From assembly GCA_038380435.1 (NCBI GenBank), contig JAWZYU010000034.1:42346901-42410900 (forward strand): a stretch of 64,000 nt of DNA, given 5' to 3'. The first letter of the stretch is position 1, and each line of letters begins with the position of its first letter. Origin of the DNA: Ryuthela nishihirai. Lineage: Eukaryota; Arthropoda; Arachnida; Araneae; Heptathelidae. The position numbers and the translations under genes are program-made. The notes beneath the pieces were generated by a model. The model made no database searches, was not told the DNA's origin, and saw only the letters and a list, made by a program, of their open reading frames with translations. This document shows, piece after piece, positions 10,757 through 20,775 of this stretch.

Positions 10757-11480
10757 AGGGTCCCGAAAGGTTCAAAGAAGGTTAGGGAAGGGGATCCACT
10801 GGGTTACTGCGAAAGGGTTCTTGAGTGGCACTTCTTTTACACAATAAGGTTAAATGTCAAGTCACAAAGACCCCAAGAGCTCAGGGAAGGTTGGGGAATA
10901 AGCCATTCAGCGAGTTTTTTAAAGTGCACATGTTTGGAGCTTTTTACCTCTAAACGGCACTTTTTTGCACACAATGGGCTAAATGGCCAGGTCACAAGGA
11001 TCCCAATGGCTCAGGGAAGGTTTAGGGAAGGGATCCACTGGATAGTTGTTAGCAGACAGATGGTAGCCTTTCGTCAAGGGCATCCAGCGCGTTCTTTAAC
11101 GTGCACAGTTATGGCTCTCGTTCATCTAGGACCAGGGATTAGCGTAGCATCCGACGGACGACTGCATTTCCAAACCCATCGGTGTCTCCCTTATCGCCAA
11201 AACACTATATGGGCTAAATAAAAAATAAATAAATAAATAAATAAATAAATAAATACCCCCTCAAGCAGCTGCTTGCCACAGAGGTCTGACAGGAGCCTGT
11301 CAGTTTATATGCCATAATAGAAGGTCTGAGAGGATGGCAGGACCACAGCAGAAAACCAACACGAACATCCATCCACCCGGGGCTCGAATCTTGGTCCCGT
11401 AGATCAGTAGCCAAGCGTGCTAACCACTCGCCCACGGGACGGCTACCGGAGATAAATTTCAACACTGGCACGGCTAGGAC
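10757..11480 (-). mobile_element. old diverged SINE-1 copies split by another SINE
   Basis: Minus-strand SINE-1 sequence with heavy decay at 10757-11215 (GGCACTTCTTTTACACAATA, then a better-preserved unit from 10934). After the insertion at 11216-11444 the middle region resumes at 11445-11480 (GGAGATAAATTTCAACACTG). The order before and after the gap follows the SINE-1 consensus, so this is one older copy interrupted later. Confidence 0.75.
11216..11444 (-). mobile_element. second tRNA-derived SINE family (SINE-2), nested
   Basis: On the minus strand, a tRNA-like head with A-box-like GGGCGAGTGGTTAGCACGC and B-box-like AGATTCGAGCCCC. It is followed by ~150 bp of unrelated body and an (ATTT)n tail that appears on plus as (AAAT)n at 11219-11254. 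In translation it gives the 'SRPVGEWLARLATDL' string common in animal repeat-derived mispredictions. It sits inside a SINE-1 copy, so it is younger than that copy. Confidence 0.82.
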
Positions 11481-11638
11481 TTTTTATTATTCAATTAATT
11501 AAATGTAAAGCAGAGATAAGTAAGAATAATTACCACTGATACAGTATAAGTAATAATTTGCTTGCTTTCCAGACAATTTAAATCAAGTTCAGTTGCTTAA
11601 CATTTCGTCTAAGGCGGAAATGGAATTTATAGAATAGT

Positions 11639-12021
11639 TGGATTGTTTTACCTCTGAGCGGCACTTTTTTGCACACCATGGGCTAAATGGCCAGGTCACA
11701 AGGACCCCGAAGGCTCAGAGAAGGATGACGAGAGGGTACCCACTGGAACAGCTGTTGGGAGACAGATGGTAGCCTCCCGTCAAGGCCATCCAGCGAGTTC
11801 TTTAAAGTGCACAGGGTATGACTCTCCCGCACACAGGGTCACGGTTTAACGTCCCATCCGACGGACGGCGGACTTTCCAAGCCCATCGGTGTCCCCTACT
11901 TACCCTGGGCAGGGCGGCGAACTTTGCGGAGATAAATCTCAACGCTGACTCAGGTGGGACTCGAACTTGGGAACTGCAGATTACGAGCCTGGCACGCTAC
12001 CGACTGAGCCAACCCCGCCCC
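11639..12021 (-). mobile_element. full-length SINE-1 copy with 13-bp target duplication
   Basis: Single-unit minus-strand copy. TTTATAGAATAGT is exact at 11626-11638 and 12022-12034. The tRNA-like head is complete at the right end. Confidence 0.93.
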
Positions 12022-12034
12022 TTTATAGAATAGT

Positions 12035-13009
12035 ACTTACTGAAAATTTTATATGAATTCCATGAATTTTAGCCGGGGATTTTTTTTTCTGAACATAAAT
12101 ATTGCAAAATGAGTGTCGCTGAAAGGTAAAAAATAATCAGACCGTTAAACAAAATATCGTTTTTTAAAGTTAGACATCTTCAAATGTATCTTTCCATTTA
12201 TATAGAAGGTTTCCAAATACTTTTGGCAACATACTCTACTTCGAAACAGAAAACAAAACAAAAAAAAAAAACCTTCAGGGAACAATTACAGTTTGTCTTG
12301 AAACAAAATCTTATTTTCCAAAGGCACAAATTATAATTGAAAAGCCTGACAGCTTTATAGGTTCGGTGACAATGGCTTCCAGCAGAACGAATATAAAACC
12401 GTAGTGAACACTTCCACGAGTTTGATGGCGACTTCAGAAACAGGAAAACTTCTGGAAGAAGATGGAGGCAACGCGATAAAAGGGAAACCGAAAATCAACG
12501 CCGTATGAACAAGAGCATCCACAGACACAAACAAAATTCTGTCGAAGTACATAAACATGGGATGCGAAAAGCGGCCGCCCAGCGTATTTCCGTTCAAGTG
12601 GTTCCACAGAAGAAAATAAGAAAGCCTGAAGCGACCGCCGTTTTGTCTTCTTCCTCAAGCTTCAAAGGAAGGCAAAAAAGCAAACAAAATTTTGTTTGTA
12701 CTGTCCCCATCGTCAACTGTATTGCTAAACGCACTGGCACTGATGCTCCGGCCGGAAATCGATTTTTTACATCCTATTTCCCCCTTTTCGTGGCAAACAA
12801 AACTTTGTATTCAGTTGGAAGAAAACGTGAAAGTACATAAAGTCTTGGGAGGTCGTGATGGAAAATAATAATAAAAAAATACTGGTTGTTTCATCATTTA
12901 TTTATAAACATTAGGGAGAAATTAACGTTCGTAATTAAATGTTTAAGAGTCGAAACGATAATATTGTCATTTCAAAATCTTATAGATGAAATTTTAAAAC
13001 CCGTTTATA
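12035..13009. other. unassigned sequence; doubtful 111-codon frame
   Basis: Mostly single-copy. At 12098-12130 a short stretch resembles a decayed SINE-1 3' end (GTGTCGCTGAAAGGTAAAA). A plus-strand frame at 12505-12840 (111 codons, rich in Lys, Ser and Arg) has no recognisable domain and overlaps comparable minus-strand frames. I do not call it a gene. Confidence 0.4.
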
Positions 13010-13093
13010 CATTAGTTTCTATAAGTTAAGGAAAATTCATATGTTAAGTCAATGGGAAGCTAACGTCAAGACTCTATAACTTCTAAAATAAGC

Positions 13094-13235
13094 AGGGGTG
13101 GCTCAGTCGGTAGCGCGCCAGACTCGTAAACTGTAGTTCCCAGGTCCGAGTCCCAGCTGGGTCAGAGTTGACATTTATCTCCGAAAAATTCCCCGCCCTG
13201 CATACTATCAGTAGGGGACACCGATGGACTTGGAA
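13094..13235 (+). mobile_element. SINE-1 head fragment, first part of a local duplication
   Basis: A tRNA-like head and part of the middle, breaking at GGACTTGGAA. It is followed by a repeat of the flank TCAAG(A/G)CTCTATAACTTCTAAA, so 13066-13235 and 13236 onward form a direct duplication with a period of 170 bp that includes non-SINE flank. Confidence 0.8.
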
Positions 13236-13264
13236 TCAAGGCTCTATAACTTCTAAATTAAGCA

Positions 13265-13816
13265 GGGGTGGCTCAGTCGGTAGCGCGCCAGACTCGTAAT
13301 CTGTAGTTCCCAGGTTCGAGTCCCAGCTGGGTCAGAGTTGAGATTTATCTCCGCAAAATACTCTCCGCGGATACTCTCCGCCCTGCCCACGGTCAGTAGG
13401 GGACACCGATGGGCTTGGAAAGGCCGCCGTCCGTCGGATGGGACGTTAAGCCGTGGCCCCGTGTGTGGGAGAGCTATACCCTGTGCACGCTGGATGGCCT
13501 TGACGGGAGGTTACCATCTGTCTCCCAACAGCTGTTCCAGTCGGTCCCCTCCCCCAACCTTCTCTGAGCCTTCGGGGTCCGTGTGACCTGGCCATTTAGC
13601 CCATGGTGTGCAAAAAAGTGCCGCTCAGAGGTAAAACAACCCAACGTTAAAGAACACGCTGGATGGCCTTGACGGCAGGCTACCATCTGTCTCCCAACAG
13701 CTGTTCCAGTGGGTCCTCTTCCCCAACCTTCTCTGAGCCTTCGGGGTCCATGTGATCTGGCCATTTAGCCCATTGTATGCAAAAAAAAATGCCGCTCAGA
13801 GGTAAAACAACCCAAC
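13265..13816 (+). mobile_element. SINE-1 copy, head plus two units
   Basis: Complete head (B box GGTTCGAGTCC) with a small duplication in the middle region (ACTCTCCGC repeated near 13362-13380) and two 169-bp units. Flanks TCTAAAATAAGCA (13082 area) and TCCAAAATAATCA (13817 area) look like a decayed target duplication. Confidence 0.85.
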
Positions 13817-14256
13817 TCCAAAATAATCAATATCTCGTTTTCTAACAGTATTCGTTCAGTATTTAATGAATTATGAAAGTTTGAATATTTAACAACAGCA
13901 ATGCCAGTCTTAAGAAACTAATACAAAACTAAAGAATTCGTTACACAAACTCCTAAAATACGCACTTATTTTATTAAACACTTTGATGCAATACTTACTA
14001 CTAAGTTTTAATTAACTTCTGAAGTCAATTTTTTTTGGCTAGCATTCTTATCGCTAAATATTCAAAGTTCCAAAACTCATTAAATAGTGAACGAATATTG
14101 CTGAAAATCAAGATATTGATTTATGTGATCGAGATCTTTATCTGAAATCACATTTTTCAAAACAAAAAAACTTATTTTAGAAGTTATAGATCTTCGACAT
14201 TAATTTCCCATTGACATAACATAAGGTTGTTTCTTAATTTATAGAAACCAGTGCAT

Positions 14257-14407
14257 ACGTGAACCCAGTTCTAGGGGGGGAACGGGTTATAACCCACCAC
14301 TTTTGAGAATTCTACTAAAAGAATTATTAAACTTGGATATTATAAAAACGATAAATTAATATAAATTAATATAAATTAATTAAAACGATATAATTATTAT
14401 AAATAAG
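14257..14407. other. AT-rich flank of LTR element
   Basis: Includes a short tandem TATAAATTAA stretch at ~14356-14385. No gene. Confidence 0.4.
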
Positions 14408-14411
14408 ATAT

Positions 14412-15120
14412 TGTTACGACAGAAGGAATCTGGCAACCGAAAGCAAAAAGTTTCAGCCAACGAATAAGAACTTTGGGAGAATTTGGAGAAGAAGAGTGGA
14501 GCGTTAACGGTCGTTTTGTATTGTAACGGTTGTTGTGTTGTAACGGTCGGAGAGTTCGAAAATGGACGGTGAGCTGTTCTGAGACAGTGCGCGTAAGTAT
14601 CAAGAAATAACTTGATGTGTTGTGTATACGCGGAAGGATAAAAGTGGGATCTTTTATCGTTAAGTATCAAGAAGTAACTTGATGTGTTGTGTATACGCGG
14701 AAGGATAAAAGTGGGATCTTTTATCGTTAAGTATCAAGAAGTAACTTGATGTGTTGTGTATACGCGGAAGTATAAAAGTGGGAACTTTTATGGCTAACTT
14801 CGAATGTCTACACGGACTGTCTTTTTGTTCGGCTAGTGTGTGAAAAGTTATTAGCACAGGACGAGAATTGGTTTACGAGTGAAGATCTTCGGGTGACCTG
14901 GTAAATCAAGTAAAAGGTAGTATTTAGTAAAATACACAGAGCTGATATTGTGTGCTCTACGCAGGAAGATTGATGACTTGTGCATGTTAATAGTTGATTT
15001 GTTAATAAGATACTTCATCCATATTTCCTTTGTAACAATTTACCTTGTATTGAATTTGGTTTTGAAATATAGCTTTTAATACTCACGCTCAGTGGCTATC
15101 CATTTTTGTGATCCGCAACA
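14412..15120 (+). repeat. 5' LTR of element 1
   Basis: Begins TGTTACGACAGAAGG and ends GTGATCCGCAACA. It contains three tandem copies of a 67-bp unit starting at 14594, 14661 and 14728, each with a GATAAAAG or TATAAAAG motif, so the promoter core itself is repeated. Confidence 0.96.
14771..14778 (+). promoter_or_regulatory. candidate TATA box in the 5' LTR
   Basis: TATAAAAG in the third 67-bp unit. The first two units carry GATAAAAG at the same place. The matching site in the 3' LTR is 20415-20422. Position alone supports a promoter role. Confidence 0.5.
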
Positions 15121-15122
15121 TT

Positions 15123-15140
15123 TGGTGTCAGAAGTGGGAT
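15123..15140 (+). other. primer binding site, tRNA-Leu type
   Basis: TGGTGTCAGAAGTGGGAT begins 2 nt after the LTR. It is complementary to a 3' end reading ATCCCACTTCTGACA plus CCA, as found in some animal tRNA-Leu (recalled, not searched). The same 18 bases occur in the second LTR element at 56230-56247. Confidence 0.85.
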
Positions 15141-15150
15141 AATTTATTGA

Positions 15151-16371
15151 ATGCCGTTAACTAGAAGTATGGATGAATTAGTAAAGTTGATGAATGACAT
15201 TAAAAGTCAAAATAATGACTTGAAAGCCGAAATGGCCGCCCAAAGCGATAAAATAGGTGATATGAAAGCCGATATAGCTGCCCAAAGCGATAAAATAGGT
15301 GATTTGAAAGCCGATATGGCCGCACAAAATAATGAGTTGAGGACTGACTTGAAAGCCGAAATAGCCGCACAAAATACTGAGATGAGAGCTGAAGTGGCTT
15401 CTCAAATTGATAAGATTTCTGATAAGTGTAAGGACATTATGACCGAACTAAATAGTGTAAAAGATGATCTTGATAGTGTTAAGTTAGATTATAAACATGA
15501 AATTGAAATTGTAAAAACTGATTGTGAACGCCAGTTTCAGATTTTGAGAAATGAAATGTTACCTTCTGCCTGTGATAATAATAATTCTAGTGGAAATAAT
15601 GTTATTACACATATCGCTAAAAATACAACTAAACCTTCTACATATGATGGTCAATCATCTTGGACAGTATTTAAAACACAATTCGAAGTTATCGCCACAG
15701 CCAATGAGTGGAATGAATTCCAAAAGGCCAGTTTTCTTGCAGCTTCCTTAAGGAATTCTGCTGCGGAAGTTTTGCAGTCTGTTCCAGAAGAAAAACGACT
15801 TGATTATCAAAGTCTAGTTTCTGCATTAGAACTAAGGTTTGGTGATAGTTATTTAAAACAATATTACGTGACTCAATTTAAACATCGCATGCAGAAAAAT
15901 GGTGAAACTTTGCAAGAGCTTGCTAGTGATATTGAGCGTCTAGCTAGATTGGCTTATAGTAACTGTCCACCAGAAATTCAAGATAATTTAGCTCAATTAC
16001 AATTTATTGATGCTATTGCTGACCCTGACACTCAGCAATCTCTGAGGATGTTGGAAGGTGAATCCTTAAAGTTAGCTGTGGTACATGCTATGAAATACGA
16101 GTGCTCTAGGCTTTCCTCCCGAGCGAACAAACGTACAGTGAGATTTGTAAGTGCAGAAGAAACTGTAGAAAAGGATAATGAAATGAAAGAACTAACTAAA
16201 GCGATGCTATCCGTTTTGAAAGACATAAGAGGTTCTTCTTCAAAAACTACAACAGACCTTCAGTGTTGGAATTGTGGCAAGACCGGACACATTCGTACCA
16301 ATTGTAATAGGAAACGAATGAGGAGTCCAAGTCCATCAACTAGACAACAGGATCAGGGAAACAGAAATTAG
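15151..16371 (+). CDS. gag: gag polyprotein, element 1
   Basis: 406 codons from the ATG that lies 11 nt after the PBS. Residues 1-135 are a repetitive coiled-coil-like region with several 'AAQ(S/N)(D/N)KIG/ELR' units, likely for particle assembly. Residues ~155-330 look like a Ty3-type capsid domain (YDGQSSWTVFKTQFE start). A single zinc knuckle, C372-x2-C375-x4-H380-x4-C385, should bind genomic RNA. The stop TAG is at 16369-16371, and the pol frame is already open 28 nt upstream in the -1 frame. A host gene is excluded by the LTR context. The frame is intact. Confidence 0.93.
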   Translation: MPLTRSMDELVKLMNDIKSQNNDLKAEMAAQSDKIGDMKADIAAQSDKIGDLKADMAAQNNELRTDLKAEIAAQNTEMRAEVASQIDKISDKCKDIMTELNSVKDDLDSVKLDYKHEIEIVKTDCERQFQILRNEMLPSACDNNNSSGNNVITHIAKNTTKPSTYDGQSSWTVFKTQFEVIATANEWNEFQKASFLAASLRNSAAEVLQSVPEEKRLDYQSLVSALELRFGDSYLKQYYVTQFKHRMQKNGETLQELASDIERLARLAYSNCPPEIQDNLAQLQFIDAIADPDTQQSLRMLEGESLKLAVVHAMKYECSRLSSRANKRTVRFVSAEETVEKDNEMKELTKAMLSVLKDIRGSSSKTTTDLQCWNCGKTGHIRTNCNRKRMRSPSPSTRQQDQGNRN

Positions 16372-17327
16372 TCAGTCTTGCGGGGCAAAGGCTGGCTGTT
16401 GATTGGTTGGCCCCAGGGGAAGTCGCCCACGTTTCAACACTACATGGTGATAATAATGGATTAGTAGCTGATGGAGCCATAAATGGAATACCTTGCCGTA
16501 TGATAGTCGACACTGGTGCAAATGTAACTTTACTCAGAACGGATATAATAAAGAAAATAATACCTCACCCAAACTTGAATACTACACAGTCTAGAATAAG
16601 CCTACAAACGGCCACTGGAGATCGTGCAAAAGTTCATGGAAAAATAGAACTTAATATTCGAGTTGGTAGCTGTCTGGTTCGCCATCCTGTTTACATCGCT
16701 GACATCTACGACGAATGCATATTAGGCCTTGATTTTCTTAAGAAACATGGATTCAACATTAGACCCAGTGATAACCTACTCATCTATGAGACAGAAGAGA
16801 TTCCTCTGCTTAGCCGGACGTCTGATTCTTTATCAAGCGTAACTCCAATATTAGTGACGGAAGACACAGAGATCCCAGCACAAAGTGAAGTTATAGTCCG
16901 TGGACATCGGGCGGAGACTTCTGGGGCCTTCCGATTGGCAGTTACTGATGCCTCTGGTAAAGGAGCTTTGGCTCATAACATCCTGGTTGCAAGGACTTTA
17001 GTCAGAATAGATAAAGAACAGATCCCTATCAGAGTGATGAACTGTAACAAATCCAATAGAATGTTAAAAAAAGGTGAGGAATTAGCAATATGTGAAGCTG
17101 TTACCTGTGTAACAAGTATAAATAAAATAGAAGTTACCGATTCATATCAAAACCATACCGACATCCCGTCTCATCTTACTGAATTATGGAGAGAAACAAG
17201 ACAAATATTAACTGAAAACCAAGCTGTTAAGGCCGAGAACCTATTAAAAGAATTTTCTGACATTTTTTCTGCCACATCAAATGATTATGGCCGTACTAAC
17301 CTGACAGAACATAAAATCAACACGTGA
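16344..17327 (+). pseudogene. pol: pol N-terminal part with aspartic protease, element 1
   Basis: Frame open from 16344, -1 relative to gag. Numbered from 16407, the retropepsin active site DTGA is at residues 35-38 (context MIVDTGANVTLL) and the matching ILGLDF at 105-110, as in Ty3 proteases. The frame ends at TGA 17325-17327, while homologous sequence continues without a gap in the next frame. So a small length change near 17324 splits what should be one pol reading frame. A programmed shift here is unlikely because no slippery motif is present and Ty3 elements do not normally separate protease from RT this way. Confidence 0.88.
16356..16362 (+). promoter_or_regulatory. candidate -1 ribosomal frameshift site (G GGA AAC)
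   Basis: GGGAAAC lies in the gag frame exactly as X XXY YYZ (codons GGA 16357-16359 and AAC 16360-16362), two codons before the gag stop. Slipping back one base leads without a stop into the protease frame, which is open from 16344. The same heptamer is used by several lentiviruses (established). A GGGGC (16383-16387) / GCCCC (16412-16416) stem could form downstream, though its spacing is longer than usual. Confidence 0.75.
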
Positions 17328-20151
17328 TTCTCCTCCAGTCCATCTGCCGGCAAGAAGGCTTCCATTGGCAAAAAGAGAGGAGACGGAACAACTCATAAAG
17401 GACATGGAAGCTCAGGGCATTATAGAACCATCACAGAGTCCCTGGACATCACCAGTAGTTCTTGTCAAGAAAAAGGATGGATCTACACGATTTTGTGTAG
17501 ATTATCGCAGATTAAATGACGTAACAAAGAAAGATTCCTTTCCTTTACCCAGGATTGACGATACACTAGACACTTTATCTGGGTCAGAATGGTTCTCAAC
17601 ATTAGATTTAAAGAGCGGCTATTGGCAAGTTGGTATACGTCCTGAAGACCGTGAGAAAACAGCTTTCAGTACAGGGAATGGACTTTGGCAGTTTAAGGTG
17701 ATGCCATTTGGACTTTGTAATGCACCTGCCACATTTGAGCGACTAATGGAGTCAGTGCTCAAAGGTTTGTCTTTGGAGGTCTGCCTGGTTTACTTGGACG
17801 ACATCATAGTTCTTGGAAGAACTTTTGAAGAACATTTGAGAAATCTTCGTCAAGTATTTGAAAAACTTAAGGCAGCCAAGTTAAAATTGGGACCGACAAA
17901 GTGTAAACTGTTCCAGCAAGAAGTTCATTACCTTGGTCATGTGATCACTACAGCAGGGATTAAGACTGATCCTAGTAAGATAGAAGCTGTAAGAGACTGG
18001 CCTCCACCACAAGATGTTCATCAACTTCGTAGTTTTATTGGACTTTGCACCTACTATAGAAGATTTGTCAAAGGTTTCTCCAACATCGCAAGGCCATTAC
18101 ATCGTCTGACAGAAGAGGGCCAGCGGTTTATGTGGACCACCGAATGCGATATAGCCTTTCAACAGCTAAAGAAAACTCTTTCCACAGCACCAGTGCTAGC
18201 GTACCCACAAACTGGAAAACAATTCGTAATAGATACTGACGCAAGTAACACAGGAGTTGGTGCTGTGCTTTCACAGGAACAAGACGGACAAGAGAGAGTT
18301 ATTGCATACTTTAGTAAAACTTTATCCAAACCAGAGCGGAATTACTGTGTAACACGCAAAGAACTGTTAGCAATAGTAAAAGCAATAGAACATTTTCATC
18401 ATTATCTCTATGGCCAGAAATTCCTTATACGTACTGATCATGCTGCACTTAGATGGTTATTAAACTTCAAAAACCCTGAAGGACAAATCGCTAGGTGGAT
18501 ACAACGGTTACAAGAATACGATTTCTCCATCGAACATCGAAGTGGTAAAATGCATAAGAATGCAGATGCTCTTTCCAGGCGCCCATGTATTGACAATTGT
18601 AAACATTGCTATAATGCAGAACTGAAATTTGGAACTAAAGAGATAATGCCCATAAGACAAATAGTATCGACACAAACAAACAGTGACACCCCTAACATCT
18701 GGAATCCAATTGAAATCAGGAAGGCTCAACTAGATGATGAAGACATAAAACCAATATTAGAATTGATTGAAAAATCTGATGTAAGACCTAATTGGGAGCA
18801 AATCTCGAGGTATAGTCCAACTACTAAAAGTTACTGGGCACAGTGGGACTCCTTAAAAATGGAAGACGGAGTATTATACAGAAGATGGGAGAATCCCACT
18901 GGACGGCTGATCCGTTGGCAGATAATCCTTCCTCGATCCCGAGTGGAACTTGTGATGAAAGATGTACATGATAGTGCCACTGGAGGACACTTCGGTGTTA
19001 ATAAGACATTAGCCAAAGCCAGGGAACGATTTCATTGGTTGAAAAGTAGGGCAGACGTTGAGAGATGGTGTAGGCAATGTAAAGCCTGTGCAGCAAAGAA
19101 AGGCCCTAAGACTAGGAGTCGGGGTAAGCTGCAGACGTATAACGTTGGTGCCCCTTTTGAAAGAATAGCCATTGATGTAATGGGTCCGTTTCCTAGAACT
19201 GATGATGGAAATCGATATTTATTAGTGGTAATGGATTATTTCACAAAGTGGCCTGAGGTATATCCCATCCAAGACCAGGAAGCAACAACAGTGGCTGAGA
19301 TGATAGTTAATAACTTCATTAGTAGGTACGGAGTACCTTTACAACTCCACTCTGATCAAGGACGGAATTTTGAATCCAATGTGTTTAAAGGCATCTGTCA
19401 ACTATTAGGCATTCAGAAAACCAGAACAACTCCCTTACACCCTCAGTCGGATGGTATGGTTGAAAGGTTCAATAGAACAATTGCTCAGCATTTAGCATTA
19501 TTTGTGAACGACCACCAACGTGACTGGGATCGCCATGTACCACTCCTTTTGCTGGCATATAGAACGGCAGTGCATGAGACAACTGGACAGATACCTTCCA
19601 TGATGATTTTTGGAAGAGAGTTACGTCTTCCCTGTGACCTTTTATATGGTCGACCCGAAGCAATGCCTGTGTCCACTCCACAATACGTACAAGAATTGCA
19701 ACAACGACTAGAAGAAATCCATCACTCCGTTAGACATAACATCGACATAACAAGTGACAGAACCAAAACAAGATATGACAGTAAAATAAATGGAACTATT
19801 TTCAATCAAGGAGATCTTGTCTGGCTATACAGTCCACATAGAAAGAAAGGACTATCTCCAAAACTTCAGAAACCTTGGGAAGGTCCATATACAATAGTTA
19901 ACAGGATTAATGACGTGGTATATCGCATTCGTCGACGTCCAGCTACAAAGTGCAAGGTGGTTCACGAGGATCGTTTGGCCCCGTTTCATCGAAGAACTGA
20001 AGAAACTTTGGAATCCAGAATTGTTCGGGACGAACAAGACCTAGGAAGGGGGCAGTGTTACGACAGAAGGAATCTGGCAACCGAAAGCAAAAAGTTTCAG
20101 CCAACGAATAAGAACTTTGGGAGAATTTGGAGAAGAAGAGTGGAGCGTTAA
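17326..20151 (+). pseudogene. pol: pol RT-RNase H-integrase part, element 1
   Basis: Open from the frame break to 20151; the first ATG is at 17365. Numbered from that ATG: RT with D81 and YLDD 143-146; RNase H with D290 region, E333, D358 and D401; integrase zinc region H535/H542 with C569/C572/C575; catalytic triad D604, D664 and E700 (35 residues between the last two); and a GPY motif at 840-842. All key residues are present, so only the frame break upstream looks disabling. The frame crosses the PPT and reads ~32 codons into the 3' LTR before stopping at 20149-20151. The second LTR element shares its last ~60 residues. Confidence 0.93.
20043..20055 (+). other. polypurine tract of element 1
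   Basis: AGGAAGGGGGCAG directly before the 3' LTR, the expected plus-strand primer position. The same sequence occurs inverted at 53298-53310. Confidence 0.85.
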
Positions 20152-20764
20152 CGGTCGTTTTGTATTGTAACGGTTGTTGTGTTGTAACGGTCGGAGAGTT
20201 CGAAAATGGACGGTGAGCTGTTCTGAGACAGTGCGCGTAAGTATCAAGAAATAACTTGATGTGTTGTGTATACGCGGAAGGATAAAAGTGGGATCTTTTA
20301 TCGTTAAGTATCAAGAAGTAACTTGATGTGTTGTGTATACGCGGAAGGATAAAAGTGGGATCTTTTATCGTTAAGTATCAAGAAGTAACTTGATGTGTTG
20401 TGTATACGCGGAAGTATAAAAGTGGGAACTTTTATGGCTAACTTCGAATGTCTACACGGACTGTCTTTTTGTTCGACTAGTGTGTGAAAAGTTATTAGCA
20501 CAGGACGAGAATTGGTTTACGAGTGAAGATCTTCGGGTGACCTGGTAAATCAAGTAAAAGGTAGTATTTAGTAAAATACACAGAGCTGATATTGTGTGCT
20601 CTACGCAGGAAGATTGATGACTTGTGCATGTTAATAGTTGATTTGTTAATAAGATACTTCATCCATATTTCCTTTGTAACAATTTACCTTGTATTGAATT
20701 TGGTTTTGAAATATAGCTTTTAATACTCACGCTCAGTGGCTATCCATTTTTGTGATCCGCAACA
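20056..20764 (+). repeat. 3' LTR of element 1
   Basis: 709 bp, essentially identical to 14412-15120, including the three 67-bp units. Confidence 0.96.
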
Positions 20765-20775
20765 ATATTATTAAA

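Larger units (their letters stand above)
13010..14256. mobile_element. long interrupted inverted repeat (MITE-like) invaded by SINE-1
   Basis: 13010-13093 is an imperfect inverted copy of 14166-14256 (shared GTCAATGGGAA and ATAACTTCTAAAATAAG). 13824-13906 is inverted relative to 14027-14120 (shared AATCAATATCT and ATTCGTTCA). Removing the SINE-1 sequence at 13094-13816 makes the left arm continuous, so a palindromic element was split by the SINE. Ends and target duplication are not resolved, and the superfamily is unknown. Confidence 0.65.
14412..20764 (+). mobile_element. young Ty3-type LTR retrotransposon (element 1)
   Basis: 6,353 bp: 709-bp LTRs, PBS, gag, pol in the order protease-RT-RNase H-integrase (the Ty3/Gypsy order), and PPT. 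Ends are TG...CA, and the 4-bp target duplication ATAT lies at 14408-14411 and 20765-20768. The two LTRs have the same length and I found one difference between them (G at 14832, A at 20476), indicating recent insertion. One frame break at ~17324 probably inactivates this copy. No envelope-like frame is present. Confidence 0.96.

Noticed and set aside
12505..12840. 111-codon plus-strand frame as a host gene
   Set aside because: No domain, biased composition and overlapping frames of similar length on the other strand.
17320..17370. A programmed frameshift between protease and reverse transcriptase
   Set aside because: No slippery motif or overlap suited to a shift; a small indel in this copy is simpler.
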